A DNA stretch of 64,000 nt from Celoporthe dispersa. Its lineage: Eukaryota; Ascomycota; Sordariomycetes; Diaporthales; Cryphonectriaceae. Position numbers and translations under genes: made by a program. The stretch lies in assembly GCA_016584495.1 (NCBI GenBank), contig WAID01000015.1, positions 1,550,501-1,614,500 on the forward strand, in the 5' to 3' direction. Within the stretch, counting starts at the first letter, position 1. Every line of letters starts with the position of its first letter. This document shows, in pieces, positions 37,339 to 48,445 of this stretch. Under the pieces are notes generated by a model, which saw only the letters and a list, made by a program, of their open reading frames with translations, ran no database searches and had not been told where the DNA came from.

Positions 37339-38423
37339 TCAGGCACCCAGCATGCCAGGGCCGGCATGGCCATACACCTGGCGGGGTGTACCAACGCGGG
37401 ATGGAGCAGTCTGCAGCGTGTCAGCACATCATGTGACAGTACAAAGATATAGGCGCAGGTTAAGGCTCTAAGCACCTTCTTTCTCCGCTTGGTGCCCTCG
37501 CCTTCACCGGTCGAGTAGCCCGTATCTGCACCCGTCTCATCGTCCTGGAAGCCATCGCCGTAGCCCTCAAAGCTATTATCACCATAGCTTCTCTTCTTGC
37601 CGGCCCTGCGCGGCCGAGCAGCGTCCTGGCCCTTGAGCCGAGGAGCAGTGCCACCGCTGGCAGGGTGCAAGGGGGTGCCAGGCGCTGTCATCTTTGGGGT
37701 ACCCCGAGCGCCGCGGTCCCCTGCGAAGTCAGCCAGGACCGATGAGTCCCATTTGTCCTTGCCTATAGGACCCCGGGCCATGGTGGTGGCCTTGGGCAGA
37801 AGCCGCTGCACTTCGGGCTTCAGACCATTTTCAATCTCCTGCTCCTTCTCGAACAGCACGTGCCACTCCTGGGGAGGGCAGTCAATCAGGCCTAGGAAGC
37901 CTTCACGGTCGTTAGGCTCCTTCTTAACGGCGTCAAAGTGTCCTGTCAGCCCGAGCTTCTTAATCTGGCCCTTGTAGGTCTTGCGCATAGCATTCTTGGT
38001 ACCGTCGGGAAGAATGCGAGCAACCTCTCCCGCGATGCCGGTCAGGCCGTACACGTCGAAGAGATCCGCCGAGAGGTTTGGCTGCCTCGGCATCCAGGTC
38101 CTCTGCAGCAGCAGGTATTTCTCGCCGACATCCTCGTGGATCGCCTGCATACTCGGCATGCCGTCATCGATGTGCACCCGCTTCTCGCGGTCCTGCTCGC
38201 CCGTGTCACCCTGCTCCCGCTTGCGCTTCTGGGGAGAATCTTCGCCCATGATGACGTCGTGGTTGGATTCGGAGGGTAGGCCGCTGCCATTGACGCTGTG
38301 GGCGGGGGTGGGCAGCGCGGTTGTGAAGGATGACATGGTGCTGTGGCCACTCGAGGCAGGGTCCGCGGTACTGGGAGAAAGTTGTGACGGGCTCTGCGGC
38401 GTCTGAGGATGGAGTGATGACAT
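37339..38423 (-). CDS. rox3: Mediator complex subunit 19 (Rox3/Med19)
   Basis: Head-module subunit of the RNA polymerase II Mediator, acting in transcription initiation. Two exons on the minus strand: 38423-37476 and 37410-37339, with a 65-nt intron in phase 0. The product is 339 aa. The conserved Rox3 core includes YLLLQRTWMPRQPNLSADLF, DVYGLTGIAGEVARI and AMRKTYKGQIKKLGL. The N-terminus is Ser/Thr/Pro-rich and the C-terminal part is basic (TKRRKK). The short last exon encodes TAPSRVGTPRQVYGHAGPG and ends GMLGA, resembling the glycine-rich ends of fungal homologs. Reading through the intron instead gives an unlikely Cys/Trp-rich tail, so splicing is favoured. An in-frame ATG at 38456 exists, but MSSLHPQ at 38423 looks more natural. 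Confidence 0.93.
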
Positions 38424-39299
38424 GTTGCCTCGCAGTCCCCGTCGACCGTCGGTCAAGGATGGCGTCAGCGGGCCCGCGGGTGATTGAAGTTTCCTCCGCC
38501 TCGCGGTGAGAGATGCGTGAGGGCCTCGGCAATGAGCAAGGGCAGGCCGGCGGCGTGCGACAGAGACAGCGACGGGACAGCCGGTGAGGCTGCTGCCGTG
38601 TGTGTCACTCTTGACTCAGGGGGGAGCGACGTGCGATTGAGGATGATCGTGCTGGCGAGGCAGGCGGGTGCGGTGGTGACGAGAAGCGTAAGATTGAAGG
38701 GTGGGTTTTGGGCCTGTGGCGAGTCGCGCTTCTAGCGGCGGCGGTCGCTGGGCGGGCTCGAGCCGTTCGACATGCACCGCGAAAAGCCGTGGAGGATCGA
38801 GAAGGCGATGTCGCGATTCGATTTCTCGTGGTCTTGACCGTGTGCGCAGCGGCGTGTGCGTGTGGCCGGGTGGTCGCTCGACTGCGTATGGGATGTTGTC
38901 AAGGGGAAAGAGAGGCGGCAAGGGAAGTTGGGTTGATGGGTGGAGATCCCAAGGCAGATCGGGAGTCCAGTCCAGCCCAGTCCGGTCTGGCGGTGCACGG
39001 ACCTCTTCAGCCTCCCCCACGCCCTCACGTCGTATGAGCGGTTTGTACCCAAGTACCTGCTCCTCACGTAAGGTCAGATGGTAGGGAAAGCACTGCACCG
39101 TCAGCCTGTATCCTGTGTCCTTTTGATTTTCTTCTTTCTTTCTTTTTTGTAGTGAGACTTTCGCTCCTCAGCAACCACATTCACGAGAGGAAAAGAAGCA
39201 AGAAAAGAATAAGAAAAAGAAGGAGCGTGAGGGAAGAGAGAGAAAAGAAGAAAAAACAAAATAGAGGGGGGGGGGGGAGACTGAGACAGCGACAAAATA
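38424..39299. other. Intergenic/promoter region of Med19
   Basis: Upstream of the minus-strand Med19 gene. It contains an A/G-rich tract at 39185-39290 including a G10 run near 39267. No gene supported. Confidence 0.5.
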
Positions 39300-40121
39300 G
39301 AAATGATGGCACCCTGCCTTGTCAGTTGGAAACTGGAATTAGCCATGCTTTCAATGCAGACCACTTATTAAATATGGAACAAAGCACAAGCACGATGCAC
39401 AGAAAAGACTCACAGCCAGTCCTCTCAGCAGAGGCTACAACTGCCATAAAAGATAAGGATGCCATTGTGGTGAAAAGTGGAAGGGAATACAGGGGATAAA
39501 AAATACTTAAGAGAGGGTGCAGGCAAAACAGGTTAGAAAGTTTTTGTTGTAGTTGAAAGAGGAAATTCTGCTGTCAGAAACTTATGGAACAGCAAGACAA
39601 TTTATACTTGGGGACAGGCACTTGTATAGAGCCATGCTTCACTTAGTATGCAATGCTAATGCTAACGAGTACTAGCAAAAGAAAAACATATGATGAGAGC
39701 ATAATCTTAGCTTCACATCTAGACTTGTAGCGATGAGTGAAGCAACTGTTAGCTTGGCTTTGGATAAACTATTAATGACTAAATAAGTAACTTCAGCAGC
39801 TATTTCTATTGTATTGCAGTTAGACTCAGATAATGACAACATCAAGATCCCAAGGGCTTTTAAGGAAGATGAGTGGTGGAACTTTACCTTTTCGAAGCGG
39901 CCCTGTGGTCTCGAAGGCAGATGTCGGATTACTCGAGACAGGCTGGCGTGTCACTGACTTGTGACGAGCTGAATGGCTGAGTGGGCCTCCCAGAATCCTC
40001 CTCGTCCCCCTGGCGTGTCAGCAGAAATGAAAACGACTTGCCTTTAAACTGCAGAACTAACATATATTTCGTGTCTACTCAAGTAATAAGTACTTGGTGA
40101 TTTTTCATCCTTCTGCTACGT

Positions 40122-40153
<32 letters not shown>

Positions 40154-40170
40154 GTATTTCGTGCATCCTT
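39300..40170. other. AT-rich stretch upstream of the HET gene, possible degraded mobile element
   Basis: Composition shifts to AT-rich between about 39300 and 39850 and again near 40020-40170. All frames are broken by stops. The sequence has the look of a decayed coding element rather than a promoter, but I see no terminal repeats, target duplication or intact catalytic motif. RIP-type decay is an inference from composition. An (AC)n tract at 40122-40141 runs into (TA)n at 40142-40152. Confidence 0.4.
40122..40152. repeat. (AC)n/(TA)n compound microsatellite
   Basis: Ten AC units directly followed by TA units, about 80 bases upstream of the HET start codon. Confidence 0.85.
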
Positions 40171-40232
40171 TCTAGGGAGTAATTATTCATCTGCGGGCTA
40201 CATCAGCCTTGACGCCGTCGCGGCCAAACACC

Positions 40233-42678
40233 ATGGATGGGCCTCAAGCGCAAGATCGTCTGTGTTTGCGCTGTGCAGCTATCGATTTCGACTATATACG
40301 CGCCCCGACCGTCGGCCAACTGAGACGATGGGCAGCCGGAGAGAATGTCATCGGCCAACCTCCCTTTGTGCACTCATCGGACGAGCCCTTGTATAAGCTC
40401 GGGTCCATCGAGGAAGTCCGGCACTCAGCAGCAACATGCGCGTTGTGCAACGCTCTCACTCAGCTCGTCGACAGGATCAATCACGACCAGCCTGGTCACC
40501 TGACACCCGAGCTGATCTGCTCCCTCCAAGGTGACATGGGACTGGGCGAATTTCGTGCTCACGTCGACAGGGCAGACGTATCCCTCAAGATGATCGAGTA
40601 CCTGGGCAAAGAACGAGCGGCAGACCCGCGCTTTCTGCTGCGAACTTATGGTGTACGCTGGACTACACCTCCTGGTGTCACTGGCGAGCGCTCCTGGACA
40701 CCAGTCGATTATGTGGACAGAATCCTTACGCAGTACGACCCTTCGAACCCGGGTGGGGACAGACACCTGTTCAGCGATGGTAGCGCGGCAGATGACGCCC
40801 TCGTGTTCTGTGGGAGGAGGTCCGGCCACCTGGTTTCCATGGACTTGCTTCGCTTGTGGATACGCCAGTGCACCACAGAACATGGTCCTTGCGATACTGT
40901 GTCGAGCCCCGGAACCAGCAAGGCTAAAGTGTTCCGACTGATTGATGTCGAAAACCGCTGCGTCGAAAGATTCGTTGATGTCGACGTAGCAGCGCTGGAC
41001 TACCTGGCCCTGAGCTACGTCTGGGGAGGACCGTCAGCCCAGAAGTGCCAGATATGTCGCCAGAACAAGGACGAGCTCAGCAAACCGGGGGCCTTGTCCA
41101 GCGAGAGGCTCTCAAAAACCATAGCTGACGCCATACACCTCACCGGGTCACTGGGGTATCGATACCTTTGGGTGGATGCACTTTGTATCCTGCAGGACGA
41201 TACCCCGGACAAGATGATTCATCTAGCTTTTATGAGCGAGATATATAAGCACGCCGTGCTGACCATCATAGCGGCCTGTGGAAACGACGCATCGGCGGGT
41301 CTCTCGGGCGTTCACACGCCTCGAACATTCCAACAAGAAATCATGCGACCCGTCCACCAGAACGATCTGCACGTGATCACAAGCCAGACGTTAAGGCCCA
41401 AGTGGCTGAATCGAAACTACTTTGAACTTGAGCGCACTTCCTGGGCCACCCGCGGGTGGACTCTGCAGGAGCGCGTCATATCCCGGCGCACACTCATCTT
41501 CACCCCGTCCGAGGTCTTCTGGAGCTGTCGCTCGGCCTCCTGGAGCGAGGGTCTGTTCCTGGAATCCCAACTTGCCACCGCTCATATCTTCAGCATGCGG
41601 TCCAGCACTGCCTTTCTGGAGGGGGGTTGTGGGTCGCAAGGCCATAGGCGGGTCAGACTATGCTGGTGTCGCATGGGATCGCTTCTGCGAGCTGGTCATG
41701 GACTATACAAAACGCCAGCTGACAGGAGAGGGCGACGCGTACGATGCGTTCTGTGGTATTATGCAGGAGTTTAGGAGCGTCACTGGGACGGTGCTGCTCT
41801 GGGGGATCCCGGTGACGCGGTTCGAGATGGGCATGTGCTGGCTGCGGCGCTGGGATGTCGATGGCCAGGCCAGGCTGTCTCGGCGTGCCGAGCTCACCAC
41901 GCTGCCCATGACCTCGCATGGCGTAAAGGTCCCCTTCCCCAGCTGGTCATGGCTCGGCTGGAAAGGTCATACGATGTTGCGCATCACGGACGATTATACT
42001 GAAACCGGGTGAGTGGTTGACGGTGTGCCCCCTTGCGCCCATGAAGGAATGAACGAGCCAGCCGCTGATATACGGGGCGCTGTCCTGCTGTCCAGTCTGA
42101 GCCATGAGATCTTGTGCTTCGTTCTGCGAAATTCCCCCTTGCGCGTTGTGAGGATCAACAGAATCCTGAGCGACACAGCCGAGATGTCGATGCCCAAACT
42201 ACCCCAAACGGGTGTACAAAGTCCTTATCTGGTAACCGTCGACATGGTCTGTTCACAATACACCAACCTGACGCGGGAGAAGCTGCGCCAGACGCCAGAC
42301 GACCAGCTCATCTTCTTCTGGACGGAGGTGGCCTGCCTCACCGTCTCAGGCCCTGTGCCCGAGAAGAACGACACCCACGCCCTGTCGAATCGGTGGTGGT
42401 TCTATGAGCTGAGGAACGAAGCAGGCGAGGTCGTGGGCAAGACGGACTACTGTGTCCCGGGCGAACCTGATGACGAGACCTGTGCCTGGGCCGAGAAACA
42501 AGAACATTTTGACTTTGTTCTCATCGCGACCAATTCTGCACCAGATGGCCAGGTTGAAAAGGTTGTCCTGCAGATTATCTGGCACGAGGGGATCGCGAGT
42601 CGAATCAGCAGCGCCGTGGTCACTGAGGCTGCTTGGAGGGAGGCCGGCCCAGAAAGGCGTCTGATTGCAATGAAGTAG
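40233..42678 (+). CDS. HET-domain (heterokaryon incompatibility) protein, with an apparent frameshift
   Basis: Likely non-self recognition or regulated cell-death protein of the fungal HET family. The start at 40233 has a strong context (CACCATGG). The N-terminal part holds paired Cys motifs (CLRCAAIDFD, CALCNALTQL). The HET core at about residues 255-365 reads LDYLALSYVWGG, then YRYLWVDALCILQDD, then AVLTIIAACGNDASAGL, followed by the SWATRGWTLQERVISRRTL motif. At 41621-41626 a six-G run breaks the frame. Removing one base continues through DYAGVAWDRFCELVMDYT and VPFPSWSWLGWKG, both normal for the family. A likely intron follows at 42009-42095 (alternative end 42161), then the C-terminal exon to 42678. 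Exons total 2359 nt, one more than a multiple of three. Either an assembly indel or a real inactivation; allelic loss is common in this family. Confidence 0.85.
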
Positions 42679-43071
42679 ATGAAGTCGACCATACGGCATT
42701 GACACTGTAGAAGCTTGGTAGGATGTACCTCTCATGCATGAGTACTCTAGGGTTAGGGTCGGAACAGGACTAGGGCCAGCGTGCACCCTTGTACCCTACC
42801 ACTGCATCAAACCAGGAAGACCCCAAACCTTCCTGCTCTCCAGCAGGTTGTCTTCCTTGCTTCTTGCTCCTCCTCATAAATCAACCAGGACTGGCAGGTT
42901 CCCAACTGGGTCCCGCGACTGAAGGCAGGCAGCAAATAAAGAGCTTCATCTGCAGCCTGCAGTTGGCCTTGTCGAACATTCCCATCCCCGTAGCTGTTTG
43001 GAACGGCGACTCGCCAGGCAGTGTCTCACGCAGACTGCCGACGGTGGGCCCACTCACCTCTTGACCTCGAC
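42679..43071. other. Short intergenic region
   Basis: About 390 bases between the HET stop and the histone chaperone start. It must hold the 3' end of one gene and the promoter of the other. No gene supported. Confidence 0.5.
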
Positions 43072-44194
43072 ATGGAGGACTCTACCGTGACCTACGAGGA
43101 GCTCAATGACCTGAGCGCCGAGTTTGATGATGCGGAAACGGAGCTGAGTACGTGATCCTCTCTCATGCCCACATCCTCGCCTTGGACCGGCATCCATCCC
43201 GGTGTGCCACCTCCTTGTCTGGCGTCGTCCTGTTGGCAACACATCCGGCTTACTATTATTGCTCATCCCCGCTACAGTCCGCCAAGATGTTCTGGTCAAG
43301 GCGCCTCTCTACGAGAAGCGCCACAAGCTGATCGCCCAGATTCCCAACTTCTGGCCCCTGGTCTTCGAGCAGGCAGCACCGGACATCGACGAGTTCATCC
43401 AGCCTTCGGACTCGTCTCTCCTCCTCACATCGCTGACGTCTCTGTCTGTGTCCCGCTTCGAGATGGACAACGGCGGGCAGGGCGACCCCCGGAGCCTGTG
43501 TTTCCGGTTTGAGTTCAACGAGAATGAGCATTTCGAGGACACGGTGCTCGAGAAAAAGTTCTGGCAGAGAAGATCCAAGTCTGGCTGGTCTGGTCTCGTC
43601 AGCGAGCCGGTCGAGATCCGCTGGAAGAAGGGCAAGGACCTGACAGGTGGTCTCCTGGGCACGGTGAAGAAGGTCTGGGATGCACGCCAGACAAAGGCCA
43701 AGAACGGTCACCCCGGCAACGCCCAGGAACTGACGGCGGACGAGAGGGCGCTCAAGAAGAAGATCGAGAACACGGGTCTCGGCGGGATGAGCTTCTTTGC
43801 GTGGTTCGGTTACGTCGGCCGTCACGTGTCGGCGGTAGAGAGCCAGGACGCTACTGAGAAGGCACGCAAGAAGCGGCTCGCCCGACAAGCAGGCAGGGGG
43901 GCGGCCAACAGCGGTGTCACTGGCGATGGGAATGATGATGATGATGATGATGACGACGATGACGGTGATGATGAGGAAGACGAGCTGGAGATCTTCCCAG
44001 AGGGAGAGAACCTGGCAATTGCCCTGTCCGAGGACCTATGGCCCAACGCCATCAAGTACTTCACCCAGGCACAGGAACAGGACGAGGTCAGCGATGATGA
44101 TTTTGAGTCTGATGCAGGTGACGATAAGGATGCTGAGGAGGAAGAGGCCTACTCAGACCAGGAGCCACCGCCAGCCAAGAGGCTCAAGACTTGA
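43072..44194 (+). CDS. SET/NAP-family histone chaperone (Vps75-like)
   Basis: Nuclear histone chaperone of the nucleosome assembly protein family, binding H3-H4 or H2A-H2B. Two exons, 43072-43147 and 43278-44194, with a 130-nt intron. The joined frame reads ETE-L-IRQDVLVKAPLYEKR and gives 330 aa. The N-terminal helix is the long dimerisation helix. Core features: IPNFWPLVFEQ, SRFEMDNGGQGDPRSLCFRF, NEHFEDTVLEKKFW, and the TGLGGMSFFAWF/EIFPEGENLAIALSEDLWPNA region typical of SET and Vps75. An acidic stretch of ten Asp residues lies between, encoded by GAT/GAC repeats at about 43930-43965, and a second acidic tail ends in PPAKRLKT, a possible nuclear localisation signal. If it is Vps75 it would partner the acetyltransferase Rtt109, which is inference. 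Confidence 0.92.
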
Positions 44195-45713
44195 GAAACA
44201 CAGCTGCAGAGAGGGAAAAGGCTTTCTCCAACACCCCTTACTCTTGTGGAGGGGGATAGGGACTCTCAGTGGCAACATGCTCCTGACGGTCACGAACCTC
44301 TCACAGCGGGCCAGACGTTCACCAACTCTTGTCGACACAAAGAAGGAGAAAAGAAAAAACAAAGCACGATTAATAAACGAAACCTAGCCAAGCAACAAAC
44401 CTGACATGGTCACAGATAATTGAGCCAGGCCCTAAAAATAAAGATCTGGACTTGGGAGATCAGTCTGGATTGGATGGTCTGCAAAATATGAACAGTCTCG
44501 TCAGCCAGCGGACCATTCTGGCGCTTCTGGATAACATCAGAGCCCCATCAGCCAGTAGTTGGGACGAAGTCAAATGTGGAATGTTTAAACACGATGACAG
44601 CATACTTCTACCCTGGGCCAGCTAATTGGTGCATGAGGGCGGGAGAGTGAATCGCGGGTTGTCTGAGAGCCGAGTCTGGGGCACTGCCCAGCTCATCTGC
44701 TCAGGACACACACACATGCAGTGTGTCACCACCACCACCAAGCAATACCCTGGCAATGCGGCACTTAAGCTTAAGCAGATCAATCCTGCGACTCAAAAGA
44801 GGAGAACCCTTGTCTGCAGCAGGTCCCACACTGGACAGCTTCCCTCAGAGGAAACAACCTCAGCTTCACCAGTGGAGCCCATCCGAGACGTGGGAACCCC
44901 CCGGTGAACAACATTCTTCCTCACCAAGAACATTGTTGTGGGGGATCTATACTCAATTGTACTGTGTAATGAGAGAAAGCCGAGCAATCTGGGCAGGGGA
45001 CTGATTCGATACACTGGCCCGCATAAGGAGCGTCTGCTATGGCAGCTCCCGCAGCGCTCGGACAGGGGTGGCGCTCGTCTTGAGACTCGGTGGCTCACAA
45101 CCTCGAACTCCAAAGGTTTCACCAGACTCGCCCGTTCCTGGACACAGCCTCGTGGCACCTCGACCATCCGCGCTGATCCATAGCCGCCGGGGTTGACGGC
45201 AGGGTAAGTAAGGTTATTGGCGAGGTTTGGTACGCCGTTCATTGACTTTCCCCATGGTCTTCCGCTTTGAGCCTTGTTTGTCATTTCAGCGTCCAGTGGT
45301 GCAGGCCTCTCTCTCTCTCTCTTTCTCTCTCTCTTCTTTTCTTCCTTCAGACCATCGTCGACGATTTGGTCTATTCGTCGCTAATTGTTCTCGTTTGACC
45401 TTCATTTTCTTCTTCTTTTTTTGGTTTTGTTATTCTCTCATTATTGTTGGCTCCTGGTCGAGTTTTCTTTTCTTCTTCCTTTTCCCTTCTATTTCTTATT
45501 TCTTGATATATCGAACTGCAGAGACCGGATTCTCCAGCCGCCCACCATCCCCTTGGCCCAGAGATCGAATTTTCTTCTTGGTGCCTTGATCGAGATGCAG
45601 TGATCTTTCTCTTCTATCCCTAGAACAGATTCGGAGCTGTTTTGTTTACTCTCGACGACTTCACCTACGTATAGTCACCATCAGACACAAGAAACCCCTT
45701 CACAGTCTTCAGA
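44195..45713. other. Intergenic region and CT-rich leader of the GH76 gene
   Basis: No gene supported. From about 45300 to 45700 the plus strand is CT/T-rich, as in long fungal 5' leaders. A short frame near 44626-44907 has no recognisable domain. Confidence 0.5.
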
Positions 45714-47304
45714 ATGAGGGGCATAATAAAAATTACGGGCCTCCTGAGCCTGTTCTGCCGGAGCTCCGTCGCCGTCAGTCTCGACGTGCAAGACGACCGT
45801 GCGTTATCCCTTTGTTGTTTCGCCCATTCTCACCATGGCTAACATGACATTGTGCCTAGAATCCATCAAAGATGCCGCAAGCACGGTAGCGTTTGGGTTG
45901 ATGAAATATTATACAGGCAACAACACTGGAGATGTTGCAGGCAACCTACCGTGCGCCCCCCCTTCCCCCCCCAAAAATCCGGGCCACTCGCCCGCACTCC
46001 TTCATCCCCCCACCTGAACTTTTCAAACTAACCAGGACGATTAAATCATATTAGATCCCCCCTACTTCTGGTGGGAAGCAGGCGCCATGTTCGGCACCCT
46101 GGTCGACTACTGGTTCCTCACCAAGGACGAGACCTACCTCAACGTCACGTCGGAGGCGCTGCTCCACCAGGTAGGCGACGCCAGGGACTTTATGCCGACC
46201 AACCAGACGCGGACCGAGGGCAACGATGACCAGGGCTTCTGGGCGATGGCGGCCATGTCGGCGGCAGAGAACAACTTCCCCAACCCGCCGGCGGACCAAC
46301 CCCAGTGGCTGGCGCTCGCGCAGGCCGTCTTCAACGAGTACACGATGCGGTGGGACACGCAGGACTGCAACGGCGGGATGCGGTGGCAGATCTTCACTTT
46401 CAACAACGGGTTCAACTACAAGAACTCCATCTCGAACGGGTGTTTTTTCAACATCGCGGCCAGGCTGGCCCGGTTCACGGGCAACCAGACATACGCGGAC
46501 TGGGCCAAGACGGTGTTTGAGTGGGAGCAGTCGGTGGGGTTCATCACGCCCGAGTACCAGATCCGGGACGGCGCGGGGATCGACCAGAACTGCACGGAGA
46601 TGGACACGATCCAGTGGAGCTACAATGCGGGCATCTACATGAGCGGGGCGGCGGTCATGTACAACATCACGACGGGGGAGGAGCAGGAGACGTGGAAGGA
46701 GCGGCTGGACGGGATCTGGAACGAGACCAAGACGACCTTCTTCAACAACTCGGTCATGATGGAGCAGGCCTGCGAGAACGTCAACCTGTGCGACACGGAC
46801 CAGCAGAGCTTCAAGGGGTACCTGGCGCGCTGGATGGCGGCCACCACGCAGGTCGCGCCCTACACCTTCGACACCATGATGCCGCTGCTCCAGAGCACCG
46901 CGTCGGGCGCCGCCAGCGCCTGCACGGGCTCGCCCGCATCGGGTTTCAACGGACAGGCCGGGACGGCGTGCGGCTTCAAGTGGACGACGGGCGGGTTCGA
47001 CGGGTCTGTGGGCGTGGGCCAGCAGATGAACGCCCTGTCGGCCATCATGTACACGCTCGTGACGAAGCCGGCGGCCGACTCGAACGACTCGACTGCCCCT
47101 GTGACCTCGACGACGGGCGGGACGTCGCAGGGTGACCCCGACGCGGGCATCAAGAGCGACATGGCCATGACCATGTTCACGCCCATCGAGACCAAGGACA
47201 GGGTCGCCGCTGGGTTCCTGACGAGCGCGATCGTGCTGGGTGCCCTCAGCGGGGTTGTCTTTGTGATCAGCGAGAAGGGACCTGGAGGTGTGGTCAAGGC
47301 GTGA
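45714..47304 (+). CDS. GH76 alpha-1,6-mannanase, Dcw1/Dfg5-like, cell-wall protein (apparent frameshift)
   Basis: Membrane/wall-anchored glycoside hydrolase family 76 enzyme; Dcw1/Dfg5 are proposed to cross-link GPI mannoproteins into the wall. Three exons: 45714-45798, 45860-45950, 46055-47304. Secretion signal at residues 1-22 (IIKITGLLSLFCRSSVAVS). Family strings: YYTGNNTGDVAGNLP, YFWWEAGAMFGTLVDYW, then NDDQGFWAMAAMSAAE with the catalytic Asp pair near 115, then GGMRWQIFTFNNGFNYKNS and IQWSYNAGIYMSGAA. Several Asn glycosylation sites. The hydrophobic C-terminus is GPI-signal-like but followed by a short polar tail. Exon 3 joins out of frame unless the six-C run at 46057-46062 is read as five, giving NLPSPYFWWEAG. 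Exons total 1426 nt, one over a multiple of three. Confidence 0.9.
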
Positions 47305-48445
47305 GGTGACCTATACACACATCACTTACCTACTCGTTCCATGGGTATTTTTTTAGGTTGTTATGCTCAGCCCGGCTCAGCCCAACTAGTCTCCAATGGT
47401 GCGCCCGCATGGCACAGGCCGGCACCTGCTGGTAGTCCTGGGGCAAGACCAGTAATGACTCTGATGAAGGAAATGAAGAGAGGGTCTATTTGATTTTATC
47501 TTGGGGCTCTTTTGATGCTGAGCATCTGGATGTGTTACTGTGTATGGCATATAAGTGAGACTTTGGAAAAGGTGGACCTCCATCATACACCGCATGAGTA
47601 CTTACTTACACACATGCCTTAATATACACATATACACATACACAAGCCTGTGCCTCGCAGGATAGACGATATGAAAATGACAATGACATTTAGCAACTCA
47701 GACGACAGCGGCGGAAAAACTCTCATCGTCTCTCCACCAAACCGCAACCAATATTTTCCCAAATGCACAGTGAGAACTCCATCGAGACTCGAGCACTCCC
47801 CTGTTGACTCTTTTTTTTTTCTTTTCTTTTCCCTTTCTTCTGTCTTCTCCTATCTGCTGAGGGCTCGGCTGCTGCCGTGTCACCCCATCATTTTAAATGG
47901 TTATCCCCGCACCTCCCTGCGTCATCCCACCCTCTCACCCCATGGGCGACGATCTAGACTCCCTGCCCAGTCGTTCGTCCGCCTGTACGTTCCCCACCCG
48001 GACTAAAAGACCAAACCCCAACGTGATAGAAGGGGGGGAGAGGAAAAAAATAAGCACAGCAGATCACGATAGGATTATGTTCTTCGTTTCCTATTTTCTC
48101 GAGGTGCAACGACGTTCCTCTGGCGCTAGTACCAGTTGCCCCTCAATTCTTCCGTCCCGGAATTTCAACGCTGCCTTCCGTCCGTCCGCTGGTCTTTTAC
48201 TTGTAGAGGGGTTTGCCTCTCCTTATTGTGAACCCCTCATTTTTACTCACGATCATCAAGAGGGGGTCTTATACACTTGGCATTGTAATCTTGTGAGTCA
48301 AGGATTGAACACTACCAACCGCGTGCAGCACCAAGAAAGAGACAAAGGAAGAAGAAAGAAAGAAAGAAAGAAAGGGAAGAAGAAAACCACGAGGGAGAAA
48401 ACAAGAAAACAGAAATAAAAAGAAAAAACTGCTGCCTCTCCCACC
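47305..48445. other. Intergenic region and leader of the dihydroxyacetone kinase gene
   Basis: No gene supported. A T/C-rich run sits at 47810-47850. A GAAA/AGAAA-rich tract occupies about 48330-48430, directly before the start codon at 48446. Confidence 0.5.
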
